From JBHICC01 sp046759385 (GTDB taxonomy: Bacteria; Pseudomonadota; Gammaproteobacteria; Acidiferrobacterales; SPGG2), in contig JBHICC010000036.1 of NCBI GenBank assembly GCA_046759385.1, positions 1 through 30,042 on the forward strand: DNA of 30,042 nucleotides. Direction: 5' to 3'. Shown here piece by piece: positions 1 to 7,719 of the stretch. How positions within the stretch are numbered: the stretch's first letter is position 1; each line of letters opens with the position of its first letter. The translations under genes were made by a program, and so were the position numbers. The notes under the pieces are model-generated. The model saw only the letters and a program-made list of their open reading frames with translations, did not search any database and was not told the origin of the DNA.

Positions 1-66
1 TGCCACAAACAATGGGAGCTTGACATCAATGCCCGATTAGAGAAGCGGACATTCAAAGAGGACTAA
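1..66 (+). CDS. 3' end of an unidentified protein (partial)
   Basis: The first frame is open from base 1 and ends at TAA 64-66, giving 21 residues ending in KRTFKED. The peptide is charged and has no recognisable motif. It is followed by an AT-rich stretch and then by the 3' end of a tRNA on the other strand, which would suit a real gene end. With so little sequence I cannot name a function, and it could be a chance open frame. Confidence 0.35.
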   Translation, partial: CHKQWELDINARLEKRTFKED

Positions 67-91
67 ATTTATTCGTTTTTGTCATATTTAT

Positions 92-167
92 TGGTGGCCA
101 GGGACAGAATCGAACTGCCGACACGGGGATTTTCAGTCCCCTGCTCTACCGACTGAGCTACCTGGCC
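92..167 (-). tRNA. tRNA-Phe (anticodon GAA)
   Basis: The reverse complement folds as a canonical cloverleaf. The 7-bp acceptor is GGCCAGG/CCTGGCC, the D arm contains GCTCAG..GAGC, and the anticodon stem GGGGA/TCCCC encloses the loop CTGAAAA (anticodon GAA). The T loop is TTCGATT, the discriminator is A and CCA is encoded. It lies 77 nt downstream of yggX on the same strand, so it may be the last member of the transcript that begins near tRNA-Gly. No hairpin terminator is visible beyond it, only AT-rich sequence. Confidence 0.97.
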
Positions 168-244
168 AGTGCCGGGTCATGAGCGGGAAAGCGCGCATTA
201 TAGGTAACCACCTTTGACCTGAAAAGCGGTGCATGAGGAGGCAG

Positions 245-538
245 TTAAGGCTTCTTTGGGGGCGCCACTTTGGTCGGCGCGACAAAGCCCTGTGGCAGCT
301 TTGAACCAGACCCAAAAAAGTAGCTGTCCATTTCTTTCTCGATGAACGCGCGCGCTTTCGCATCGCGCAGACTGAGGCGGTGCTCATTGATGAGCATGGT
401 CTGGTGCTCGAGCCACATCTGCCACGCGTCCTTCGATACGTTTTCGAAGATCTTCTTGCCGAGCTCGCCGGGATAAGGTTGAAAATCCAGCCCCTTGGCC
501 TCGCGATTCAACTTCACGCACTGGACCTTGCGTGTCAT
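245..538 (-). CDS. yggX: Probable Fe(2+)-trafficking protein YggX
   Basis: This 97-residue protein matches the small YggX family of gammaproteobacteria, which is linked to iron handling and protection of Fe-S clusters against oxidation. Family features seen are the N-terminal MTRKVQCVKL with its conserved Cys, the PYPGELGKKIFENVSKDAW core, and WLEHQTMLINEHRL. The family is usually about 90 residues, so the C-terminal extension rich in Pro and Lys is only slightly long. The start ATG overlaps the mutY stop by 4 nt, giving translational coupling. Pairing with mutY is a known gene order and makes sense because MutY carries a 4Fe-4S cluster. Confidence 0.95.
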   Translation of the reverse strand: MTRKVQCVKLNREAKGLDFQPYPGELGKKIFENVSKDAWQMWLEHQTMLINEHRLSLRDAKARAFIEKEMDSYFFGSGSKLPQGFVAPTKVAPPKKP

Positions 539-1587
539 GTGGCCTGCCGCAGTCGCTCTATTAGTTGCTTCACTGGCGCCGCGAATCCACGTTCATCCGG
601 GCGCGCCAAGTTATACCAGAGCATCTCGGTGCTCTCCATGGCTTGACCGTTGGCGCCGGTGGCACGAGCGGGAACTGGTGTGATCTCGAGACGGAAGTGG
701 CTGAACGCGTGGCGCATCGCCGGCCACGCCCGGCCGACCTCAACGTTCAAGCCCAAGGCATCACGGCACCAGCCCGGGAGGTCGTCAACAGTGCATTCGG
801 GAAATCCCCACAGGCCGCCCCAAAGCCCCACGGGTGGGCGCCGCTGCATCAAAACCCGGCCGGCTTGGTCACGAATCATCAGCATCGTAACTGTCCTTAA
901 AGGCGATTGGCGGCGCGGTGCGGAGGTTGGATACGCCGAAGGGTTGCCGTTCTTGAGCGCCGCGCACGACGCGCGCACGGGGCAGCGGCCACAGTCCGGA
1001 TTCGCGCGCCGGCACACGATGGCGCCGAGATCCATGATCGCCTGTGCGTAATCGTCGACGCGTTCGCTCGGTGTGTGCCGGTCGGCGAACGTCCACAATT
1101 GTTTTTCGATCTCACGTTGACCGGGCCAGCCCGCGATCGCATGGTAACGGCTCAACACGCGTTTGACGTTGCCATCGAGGACTACATGACGCACGCCGTA
1201 GGCAAACGCCAAAATGGCACCGGCCGTTGACGGACCAATACCCGGCAGTGCACATGCTACTCCGAAGTCATCTGGAAACTTCCCATCGTGGGATTCCATC
1301 ATCAGTTTGGCGGTGCGGTGCAAGTTGCGCGCCCGCGCGTAGTACCCGAGCCCGGTCCAATGATGCAACACCTCATCCAGCGCTGCATCGGCGAGGCTCG
1401 ACACGTCGGGAAAGCGTTGCACAAAACGTTCGAAATAGGGAATGACGGTGCTGACCTGAGTTTGCTGCAGCATGATCTCAGAGACCCAAATGTGATAGGG
1501 GTCACGCGCACGTTTCCACGGCAAACCCTTGCGCCCGTGTGTCTCATACCACGCGAGCAAGCGACGCGTGAACGCCGTTCGCCTCAT
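535..1587 (-). CDS. mutY: Adenine DNA glycosylase MutY
   Basis: MutY removes adenine mispaired with 8-oxoguanine in base-excision repair. The 350-residue protein has all key features. Catalytic Glu37 lies in SEIMLQQTQ, a helix-hairpin-helix is at about 113-124 (LPGIGPSTAGA), and Asp138 is in LDGNVKRVL. The 4Fe-4S ligands Cys192, Cys199, Cys202 and Cys208 follow in C-x6-C-x2-C-x5-C spacing. A C-terminal NUDIX-like domain (about 230-345), which recognises 8-oxoG, completes it. The start overlaps the stop of the upstream START-like gene by 4 nt and the stop overlaps yggX by 4 nt, so it sits inside an operon. Length and residue numbering agree with well-studied MutY proteins. Confidence 0.97.
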   Translation of the reverse strand: MRRTAFTRRLLAWYETHGRKGLPWKRARDPYHIWVSEIMLQQTQVSTVIPYFERFVQRFPDVSSLADAALDEVLHHWTGLGYYARARNLHRTAKLMMESHDGKFPDDFGVACALPGIGPSTAGAILAFAYGVRHVVLDGNVKRVLSRYHAIAGWPGQREIEKQLWTFADRHTPSERVDDYAQAIMDLGAIVCRRANPDCGRCPVRASCAALKNGNPSAYPTSAPRRQSPLRTVTMLMIRDQAGRVLMQRRPPVGLWGGLWGFPECTVDDLPGWCRDALGLNVEVGRAWPAMRHAFSHFRLEITPVPARATGANGQAMESTEMLWYNLARPDERGFAAPVKQLIERLRQAT

Positions 1588-2144
1588 TGCGTATCGAGCC
1601 TCTCCATACGCTCACGCGCCGTCGTCAGCACCTGGCGCAGTTCGCGCTTTAACACCCATGACGGGATTGGCGGTGCGGCAAACGCGGGAATGAACTGGGC
1701 ATGGTAGACGAGCCGAATGCCACCCGGCTCGGGCACGATCCGCATCCGTTCCCAGCCCCACTCGAAGTCGGTCTCCAGCGGGATGATAACGGTGGAGATC
1801 GCACCGCTCGCAGAGTTCGTCACATCCTTCACCTGCTTAATGGTCTTGCAAAACATCATCACACAGGGGCGAAAAGTCAGCAGCACCCGTTGTCCTCCAT
1901 TCGGGAAGTACTCAATCACATGACTGGCCTGGAGCGCGTCTATCAGATCGGGCCACTGACTGTAGTCGGTCAGCACCTTTCTCGCTTTCACCGGATCCAT
2001 CGCGACCGTAAGCTCGAAGCGGATAATGTAACCGCCGTCCTCACGGCTGAATTGGGCATTGCGCACATCCGTCGCCAGCACGCCGACGGGGAGATAAGCA
2101 ATCAGGGTGACGATTAGTAGGCGAAGTGTCTGTGTACGTGCCAC
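1584..2144 (-). CDS. Secreted START/SRPBCC-like protein, copy 2
   Basis: This 186-residue protein has an N-terminal signal peptide (about 1-25, ending VLA-TD). An SRPBCC/START-like (polyketide cyclase) fold follows, suggested by the pattern KARKVLTDYSQWPDLIDAL near 53-71 and a C-terminal amphipathic helix. Such folds bind hydrophobic ligands, often lipids; the ligand here is unknown. It is a clear paralogue of the gene just upstream, sharing FxxCVxxFCKTIxQ with Cys94 and Cys99. It overlaps mutY by 4 nt and follows its paralogue by 15 nt. An exported location is inferred from the signal peptide. Confidence 0.75.
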   Translation of the reverse strand: MARTQTLRLLIVTLIAYLPVGVLATDVRNAQFSREDGGYIIRFELTVAMDPVKARKVLTDYSQWPDLIDALQASHVIEYFPNGGQRVLLTFRPCVMMFCKTIKQVKDVTNSASGAISTVIIPLETDFEWGWERMRIVPEPGGIRLVYHAQFIPAFAAPPIPSWVLKRELRQVLTTARERMERLDTQ

Positions 2145-2159
2145 GGTCTCACCCAGCTC

Positions 2160-2726
2160 TCATTCGGCGCCGAGCGCCTCGAGTCTCTCAGCAGTGACGG
2201 TCAAACGGCGGCGCAGCTTCATCTTCAGAATCCACGGGCCGATCAGCGGTGGCAGGCTAAAGTCGGGGACCAGCTCGGCATGGTAGCGAACGCGTGTGTG
2301 GTCATGCTCGCTGCGAATTTCCCAGCGCTCCCAGCCGGCGGCGAAGTCACTGTCTTCCGGAACGATGATCGTCAGTAGGTCTCCATTCGGCCGTTTCTCC
2401 ATGTCTTTAATCTGTAGGATGGTCTTGCAGAAGATCAAGACGCATGAATGAAACCGTAGGCGCAAACGTTGCCGCCCATCGGGGAATGTCTCGAGCAACT
2501 CGCTTTCTTTTAACGCCTTGGACAAACGCGGCCATTGCGTGTAGTCACCAAGCAGTTGCCTTGCAAGCGCCGGTTCGGCACCGATGATGACATCGAAAGC
2601 GACAGAATAACTGCCATCGTCGTGGGTGACCTGCAGATCCTGTATATTCGCCGCGCCGAGCGTCGTCGACGCAAGCAAGGTGACCGCGGTAAGCAACAGA
2701 ATAAGCGATGCGGTCCGAGCGGTCAT
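2160..2726 (-). CDS. Secreted START/SRPBCC-like protein, copy 1
   Basis: I take the ATG at 2724-2726 as start, giving 188 residues. It begins 7 nt after the AsmA-like stop and puts a signal peptide (about 1-26, ending GAA) at the N-terminus. A longer open frame to 2774 would overlap the AsmA gene and add a Ser-rich leader before the signal peptide. The rest matches its downstream paralogue over the whole length. Shared features are GDYTQWPRLSKAL at 60-72, Cys95/Cys100 in FHSCVLIFCKTI, and a helix at the C-terminus. The fold is SRPBCC/START-like and the ligand is not known. Its position after an AsmA-family gene fits a role in envelope lipid handling, which is inference. Confidence 0.75.
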   Translation of the reverse strand: MTARTASLILLLTAVTLLASTTLGAANIQDLQVTHDDGSYSVAFDVIIGAEPALARQLLGDYTQWPRLSKALKESELLETFPDGRQRLRLRFHSCVLIFCKTILQIKDMEKRPNGDLLTIIVPEDSDFAAGWERWEIRSEHDHTRVRYHAELVPDFSLPPLIGPWILKMKLRRRLTVTAERLEALGAE

Positions 2727-2733
2727 GAGGCGG

Positions 2734-5472
2734 TCAAAACTTGAGCTTGAACTTTTCTTTGAGCTTGCGCTCAAGGTCTTCTTCTAATTCTTTCTTCTTT
2801 TCTTCCTTTTTTCTTTCCAACGCTTGCTTTTGCTCTTGCTTCTTCTTTTCGACTTTCTGATCGAGTTTTTTCTGCACCTGCGCCTTGATGACCGCGTTCC
2901 AATCTGGGCTGAAGACTGGCTGCGCAAACGTGCCGGCCACGTCGACCGGGATCGTCGTCCCCTTGCGTTTTACGTCCTCCGCGGCGCGCACGTTGGCTCG
3001 ATAGTTAATGGTCTGCTTGACCAAATCGGCGCTACCTTTCCCGGTGGCCCATATCCCACCCTGTTTCTTGCCAGCGATGAGGAACGGGCCGGCCAGATCA
3101 AGATCATCGTTGCGCCCGATTCCATTCTTTAGCTTGACCGTTGCCTTGAAGCGGTGATACTTGGTTGAATCGGTCGGCTTTGGTTTCGTCGAAGGTCGTT
3201 GGCCCTTGACCTTCTCGGCGAAGGCTAGAACGTCATTGACCATCTTCTGCAGATCGATGCCCTTGATCTCACCGTTTCGAAGATTGACGAATAGATTGCC
3301 GCTAAGCGTCTTTACCACGGCGTCGGGGTCAAGACCGCGGCCGGTGACGTTGAGATTCAAATCGCCGGTACCGGTCAGTTGATCGTAAATCTTCGCGTCG
3401 GTCAAAAACGGGCCGACCTTAACGCGGCTGAGTTTCTCTTTGATAGTGAACTTCGGCGTTTGACTCCTCGCGTCGACGGTGGTCTTGCCGGCGTAGCGCC
3501 CGCCATAGAGCGCTGCCTGGTTCGGCCCCAGGATGATCAGGCCGTTCTTAGCATTGACTTTGGCAATCACCTTTGACGAGCGGATGCCAAAGGCTTTGAG
3601 TTTGTTGATGCGTATCTGTCCCTTGGCGTTGAGGTCGCGCAAGGTATCAAGCGGTAGCTCGGCCGCGGCGCCCGGACTGGCGGCGCCGGGGGTCGCGCCC
3701 GTCTTCGGCGCCGGGCCAGGCGGCGGCAAGTAACGATCCAGATCGATCTGGTTGAGCGCGAGGTCAAAGACGTACGCGGGCTTTTCGAAGTTTCGCACAG
3801 ACAGCGAGCCCGTTAACCGGCTTTGGTCCAATGTCGTGTCGAGCTTGCTAAGCGACAGCTGCTTTTCAGATGCGTTGAAATTCGTCTTGAGTCCGACCTT
3901 CGCGAGGGCCTTGTTATCGGTTGTCTGGTATTGGACCCTCAGTTTTTTCATTAGACTACGGGCATCTAACGGCGCAAGCTCGATGCGGCCGCTTGCCTGG
4001 GGTGCTTTTTGGATCTGTCGTGCGCGCACGGTCGCTTTCAGTTTCACCGCGTCGGCGGTGAGCGCGAGGTTGGTGATGCTTGCTTGACCGCGCCGCAGGT
4101 CAGCGCTAAAGCGGGTTTTCAAAGACGCTTTGGCGAAGGCGGTCTTGTAGGTGGGTTCGAGCTCAACATTGAGCAGTGCCGCCAGCGCGGCCGGGCGAAA
4201 GCTTGGGATCTCAAGGTCGCCGCTCGCCACAAGCTTGGCGGTATCCGTGAGATGGCTGCCCTTCAGGTTGGCTTTTAGGGCGATTTCATCCACCGTTAAC
4301 GCGAGACCGGAGAGCGCGAGCGTGTCGCGCTTGGTGTCGAACGTGAAGCCGGACTTGAGCGCCAGCGTGGTCAGCGCGTTCTTCGATGTCGGCACAAACT
4401 CGCTAGCCAACGCGTTAACAAGCGGCCTGGGGTTGAACGATGGGATCTCGATGTGGCCCTGGAGCACCGGCGCATCGACGATCTTGCTGCCCTTAACGGC
4501 CGCGTTGAGTGACATCTCGTTGAGCCGCACTTGCAGACTCGGCACGTCCAAGGTTTGTTTGCCAAGGTCGACGTTGAAGGCGGACTTCACACCGATCTCA
4601 TCGATGCCCGGCGGTAGTCCAACGGCGAACTTATTCGCCAGCGATGTGGGATCAAACGGCGTCAACTCGATGTTGCCCTCGACCACCGCCGCTTCCATGA
4701 TTTGACGGCCTTTGAAATTTCCCTTCAGCGCCAGCTCGTCGATCTTGAGCTTGAGCCTCGGCATGTCGAGGGTCTGCCCTTCGACGTCGAGCGTCGCGCG
4801 CGTGTCGAGACCAACGCGCACACGCTGCGGCGGATCGCCGACGTCGAGATCGAAAGCCATCTCGAGGTCAACGGGCTTCCCGGGCACGATCTTGCCCGAC
4901 TTCAATTCGAGTGCCTGCAGCGCGTAGCGCTGACCGGCACTTTGATCGAGCCACAGAATTTTGCCGTTACTGATACGGATGCCACCGACGGTGAGCGCGG
5001 CGATGGCAGGCTCTGCTGGCCCGACCGTTCCGGTTTGGTTGGCCTTCGGCTCTTGCGTCGTGCCGCCGGCGAGATCATCCCAATTTGTCACACCCGCCTT
5101 GTTCTTCATCAGGTTGAGCTCAAGCCCATCGAGCAGGATGGTGTCGACGACGAGCTCCTTACTCAGCAACGGCAGCAGCTTGACGCGCACGCCGGCCGCC
5201 GTGACACGCGCGAACGGTTGTTGCCCGAACCCGGGCGCATTGGCGAGTTCCACGCCCGCCAGCTCGACGCCCAGCCAAGGGAACACCGATAGCTTGAGGT
5301 CGCCATCGATCTTCAGATCGCGCCCCGTATTTTCCTTGGCGGCCTCGATGATCTCGTCCTTGTAGTCGTTGGGATCGATAACCAGCGGCAGGATGATGGC
5401 CAGGGCGATGATCCCGAGGATAAATGCCCCAAGCACAATGGCCAGGATTTTTATAACTCTTTTCAAGGTCAT
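2734..5472 (-). CDS. AsmA-family envelope protein
   Basis: This is a large AsmA-family protein of 912 residues. An N-terminal membrane helix (about 5-27) is followed by a periplasmic part with the AsmA N-terminal signature around VIDPNDYKDEI and the AsmA_2-like C-terminal part (GTGDLNLNVTGRGLDPD). AsmA-like proteins belong to the bridge-like lipid transfer group that affects phospholipid and outer-membrane homeostasis. The middle holds four repeats of about 78 residues, each starting near a (I/L)xx(F/L)(N/R/D)xxxL motif. A basic, Lys/Glu-rich predicted coiled coil fills the last 50 residues. The frame extends to 5514, but that part is the reading frame of tRNA-Gly and is not used. ATG 5470-5472 directly abuts a strong ribosome site, so TTG 5464-5466 (codon 3) may be the true start. 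Confidence 0.88.
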   Translation of the reverse strand: MTLKRVIKILAIVLGAFILGIIALAIILPLVIDPNDYKDEIIEAAKENTGRDLKIDGDLKLSVFPWLGVELAGVELANAPGFGQQPFARVTAAGVRVKLLPLLSKELVVDTILLDGLELNLMKNKAGVTNWDDLAGGTTQEPKANQTGTVGPAEPAIAALTVGGIRISNGKILWLDQSAGQRYALQALELKSGKIVPGKPVDLEMAFDLDVGDPPQRVRVGLDTRATLDVEGQTLDMPRLKLKIDELALKGNFKGRQIMEAAVVEGNIELTPFDPTSLANKFAVGLPPGIDEIGVKSAFNVDLGKQTLDVPSLQVRLNEMSLNAAVKGSKIVDAPVLQGHIEIPSFNPRPLVNALASEFVPTSKNALTTLALKSGFTFDTKRDTLALSGLALTVDEIALKANLKGSHLTDTAKLVASGDLEIPSFRPAALAALLNVELEPTYKTAFAKASLKTRFSADLRRGQASITNLALTADAVKLKATVRARQIQKAPQASGRIELAPLDARSLMKKLRVQYQTTDNKALAKVGLKTNFNASEKQLSLSKLDTTLDQSRLTGSLSVRNFEKPAYVFDLALNQIDLDRYLPPPGPAPKTGATPGAASPGAAAELPLDTLRDLNAKGQIRINKLKAFGIRSSKVIAKVNAKNGLIILGPNQAALYGGRYAGKTTVDARSQTPKFTIKEKLSRVKVGPFLTDAKIYDQLTGTGDLNLNVTGRGLDPDAVVKTLSGNLFVNLRNGEIKGIDLQKMVNDVLAFAEKVKGQRPSTKPKPTDSTKYHRFKATVKLKNGIGRNDDLDLAGPFLIAGKKQGGIWATGKGSADLVKQTINYRANVRAAEDVKRKGTTIPVDVAGTFAQPVFSPDWNAVIKAQVQKKLDQKVEKKKQEQKQALERKKEEKKKELEEDLERKLKEKFKLKF

Positions 5473-5480
5473 CCTCCTTA
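5473..5480 (-). promoter_or_regulatory. Ribosome binding site of the AsmA-like gene, with unusual spacing
   Basis: On the minus strand the sequence TAAGGAGG is a near-perfect Shine-Dalgarno match, but it touches the ATG at 5472 with no spacer. The TTG two codons later sits 6 nt away, which is normal spacing. The site lies in the 14 nt between the tRNA-Gly 3' end and the ATG. Confidence 0.7.
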
Positions 5481-5486
5481 GGTGTC

Positions 5487-5560
5487 TGGAGCGGGTGATG
5501 GGAATCGAACCCACGTCATCAGCTTGGGAAGCTGAGGTTCTACCATTGAACTACACCCGC
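5487..5560 (-). tRNA. tRNA-Gly (anticodon CCC)
   Basis: The reverse complement gives a 74-nt cloverleaf. The acceptor is GCGGGTG/CACCCGC, the D-arm region is GTTCAATGGTAGAAC, and the anticodon stem TCAGC/GCTGA holds loop TTCCCAA (anticodon CCC). The T loop is TTCGATT, the discriminator is T and CCA is encoded. It lies only 14 nt upstream of the AsmA-like start codon on the same strand, so tRNA 3' processing could create the 5' end of that mRNA. Confidence 0.97.
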
Positions 5561-5583
5561 GTGCGTCGCGCGAGGGTTCGCAC

Positions 5584-5603
5584 TAGAATACCCGTCTATT
5601 CTA
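5584..5603. promoter_or_regulatory. Inverted repeat in the divergent tRNA-Gly/thiS promoter region
   Basis: TAGAATA and TATTCTA form a perfect 7-bp inverted repeat around a 6-nt spacer. Each arm resembles a -10 hexamer (TAGAAT or TATTCT) on one strand or the other, and the site lies between divergent tRNA-Gly and thiSG. It may serve both promoters or be an operator. No good -35 was found for either side, so this is tentative. Confidence 0.35.
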
Positions 5604-5639
5604 ACGCAGTTGCTCGTGTCTGAAATCAAGGCAAATCGG

Positions 5640-5840
5640 GTGGAGATCTTCGTCAACGGCGAGAAACGGCCCTTGCCCGAGCCCGTAACGGTCTTACGGC
5701 TGTTGCAAGAATTGGGTCTGACTGAGGCGCGCGTGGCGGTGGCGGTCAATCGGGAGATCATCCCGCGCAGTCGCCACCCGGCGTACGAACTTAAGAATGA
5801 GGACCGTGTCGAGATCGTTCGCGCCATAGGTGGAGGGTAA
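5640..5840 (+). CDS. thiS: Sulfur carrier protein ThiS
   Basis: ThiS carries sulfur as a C-terminal thiocarboxylate and gives it to ThiG for making the thiazole of thiamine. From GTG 5640 the protein has 66 residues, the usual family length. It has a ubiquitin-like beta-grasp pattern, begins MEIFVNGEKRPLPEP and ends with the essential Gly-Gly (RAIGGG). An AAGG-type ribosome site lies 8 nt upstream of that GTG. The frame also allows TTG 5610 and GTG 5616, which would add 8-10 residues not typical of the family. The TAA overlaps the thiG ATG by 1 nt, so the two are translated together. Confidence 0.93.
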   Translation: MEIFVNGEKRPLPEPVTVLRLLQELGLTEARVAVAVNREIIPRSRHPAYELKNEDRVEIVRAIGGG

Positions 5841-6667
5841 TGAGTACGCAAGCTGAGCACGTTTCACAGTCGGTCGCACAGCAAACCGCGGACGAGCCCC
5901 TCGTGGTTGCTGGTGTGGCCTATCACTCGCGGCTGCTGGTGGGCACCGGCAAGTATAAGGACCTCGAGGAGACACGGCGTGCTGTCGAGGCGAGCGGGGC
6001 CCAGATTGTCACGGTCGCCATTCGTCGCACGAATATCGGGCAGAATCCCGACGAGCCCAACCTGCTTGATGTGCTGTCGCCCGACAGATATACCCTTCTC
6101 CCGAACACCGCCGGGTGTTACACCGCCAAAGACGCGGTGTTCACCTGCCGGCTCGCGCGCGAGCTCTTGGACGGCCATGATCTGGTCAAACTCGAGGTTC
6201 TGGGCGACGAGAAGACCCTGTTTCCGCACATCCCCGGAACCCTCGAGGCGGCCGAGACCCTTATTAAGGAAGGCTTCAAGGTGATGGTATACACAAACGA
6301 TGACCCGGTGATGGCCAAGCGCTTCGAGGAACTGGGCTGTGTTGCGGTGATGCCGCTGGCGGCGCCAATCGGCTCGGGGTTGGGGATCCGCAACCCCTAC
6401 AACATCCACTTCATTGTCGAGGCCGCCAACGTGCCGATCCTGGTCGACGCCGGTGTCGGTACCGCGAGCGATGCCGCTGTTGCTATGGAATTGGGGTGTG
6501 ATGGTGTGCTGATGAACACAGCCATTGCTGCGGCGAACGATCCGGTGCTGATGGCCTCGGCGATGAAGAAGGCAGTCGAAGCCGGGCGCGAGGCCTACCT
6601 CGCGGGGCGCATGCCGCGCAAACGCTACGGGTCGGCGTCTTCGCCCGCGGACGGGGCCTTCGTCTGA
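5840..6667 (+). CDS. thiG: Thiazole synthase ThiG
   Basis: ThiG condenses 1-deoxy-D-xylulose 5-phosphate, dehydroglycine and ThiS-bound sulfur into thiazole phosphate. The 275-residue protein is a (beta/alpha)8-barrel enzyme. Family marks are SRLLVGTGKY near 30-39, RRTNIGQNP (62-70), the Schiff-base lysine Lys117 in DLVKLEVLGD, and phosphate-binding loops near PIGSGLGIRNP and DAGVGTASDAA. The N-terminus is about 15 residues longer than many homologues. The GGAGGG in the 3' end of thiS serves as ribosome site. It forms an operon with thiS. Other thiamine genes are not nearby. Confidence 0.97.
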   Translation: MSTQAEHVSQSVAQQTADEPLVVAGVAYHSRLLVGTGKYKDLEETRRAVEASGAQIVTVAIRRTNIGQNPDEPNLLDVLSPDRYTLLPNTAGCYTAKDAVFTCRLARELLDGHDLVKLEVLGDEKTLFPHIPGTLEAAETLIKEGFKVMVYTNDDPVMAKRFEELGCVAVMPLAAPIGSGLGIRNPYNIHFIVEAANVPILVDAGVGTASDAAVAMELGCDGVLMNTAIAAANDPVLMASAMKKAVEAGREAYLAGRMPRKRYGSASSPADGAFV

Positions 6668-6676
6668 TTCACTTCC

Positions 6677-6776
6677 AGCGCAGGGGCGCGAAGTCGCGAA
6701 GAATCCCCCGTCTTCCTTCTTTGTGAGTTCTGATTCCTGTTGGCCTTTGGGTCTTCGCGTTGAGTTGTTGAATTGC
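6677..6776. repeat. Degenerate intergenic repeat-like element between thiG and trmB
   Basis: The spacer holds two imperfectly inverted stretches made of CGCGAAG-type words. One is GCGCGAAGTCGCGAAGAA near 6686-6703. The other is CTTTGGGTCTTCGCGTTGAG near 6745-6764. Stretches of this kind (CGCAAAG/CGCGAAG word series) recur between genes in many bacterial genomes, so this may be a decayed dispersed element. Only one copy is in the window, so its repeat nature is inferred. Confidence 0.3.
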
Positions 6777-7466
6777 ATGCCCGATTCGGAAAAGCCCTTG
6801 CGTTCTGTCCGCAGCTATGTGCGACGCGAGGGTCGGATCACGCGCGCGCAAAGTCGCGCGCTGGCGCAACTCTGGCCCACATATGGCGTGGTCGCCCAAG
6901 GCGGGCTGCTCAATTTTGTTGAGCTGTTCGGGCGAAAAGCGCCGGTGTTCGTCGAGATTGGCTTCGGTGACGGCAATGGGCTGTGTGCGTTGGCGCGTAC
7001 GCACCCGCAGAACAATTACCTAGGTATCGAGGTCTACCGACCGGGTGTCGGTAGCCTGTTACTGAAGCTCGAGGCCGCAGCGATCAATAACGTGCGAGTG
7101 ATCCGCGAAGATGCGGCACATGTTTTTGCCGCGCGAATCCCCGACGCGTCGCTCCAGGCCATCTACTTATTCTTTCCCGATCCCTGGCCGAAAAAACGCC
7201 ACCATAAACGCCGGCTCGTACAGACGCATTTCGTCGAGCTCGTGGCTACAAAGCTGAAACCCGGCGGTTGTTTTCATGTGGCCACGGACTGGCAGGACTA
7301 TGCCGACCATATAATGGCTGTGGCGGCGCAGGTGCCTGCACTGGAAAAGGCCTCGGGCGCGGCCGACTTTGCTCAACGCCCCGAGTTTCACCAGCTCACC
7401 CGCTTCGAGCGCCGCGGGCAAGCATTGGGCCACCAAATCTGGGATCTGGTTTACACATGCCGGTAA
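6777..7466 (+). CDS. trmB: tRNA (guanine-N7-)-methyltransferase TrmB
   Basis: TrmB methylates G46 in the variable loop of tRNAs using S-adenosylmethionine. The ATG at 6777 gives 229 residues. Visible motifs are the family N-terminus RSYVRREGRITRAQSRAL, SAM motif VEIGFGDGNG, EVYRPGVGSLL, and the highly conserved YLFFPDPWPKKRHHKRRL with DPWPK. FHVATDWQDYA and a C-terminal TRFERRGQALGH with conserved basic residues follow. The frame can extend to GTG 6723, but those 18 residues derive from the repeat-like spacer and do not resemble the family. The ribosome site is weak. Confidence 0.95.
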   Translation: MPDSEKPLRSVRSYVRREGRITRAQSRALAQLWPTYGVVAQGGLLNFVELFGRKAPVFVEIGFGDGNGLCALARTHPQNNYLGIEVYRPGVGSLLLKLEAAAINNVRVIREDAAHVFAARIPDASLQAIYLFFPDPWPKKRHHKRRLVQTHFVELVATKLKPGGCFHVATDWQDYADHIMAVAAQVPALEKASGAADFAQRPEFHQLTRFERRGQALGHQIWDLVYTCR

Positions 7467-7719
7467 GCGCCGCAGGGCGTCACGAGCGCCTAGCGACCGC
7501 CGATGTGCTGCAGCGACGCGCGTTTTAGCCTTGCGGCTCTAGGACCATTCCCCGCGAGAATCCTCCGCAAAATCCACTGCTTAGAGTAGCCACCTGACGG
7601 CGTCTACGGGCGGCATGGGACTTGCTAGGGCGCTTGGCATTATCTATCGGTCAACGCCGCCCACTGTTCCGGCGCGACGTTGCCCTGAAACGATTTCTAA
7701 TCCAGCGGAGCAGACCGTA

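Noticed and set aside
4151..5292. Long plus-strand frames opposite the AsmA-like gene
   Set aside because: They are antisense to a well supported protein and show no coherent domain.
5473..5514. N-terminal extension of the AsmA-like protein starting MGSIPITRSR
   Set aside because: This is the tRNA-Gly sequence read as protein. The real start is at 5472 or 5466.
5864..6778. 304-residue open frame antisense to thiG
   Set aside because: It mirrors the strong thiG gene and has no family signal; it is a shadow caused by codon bias.
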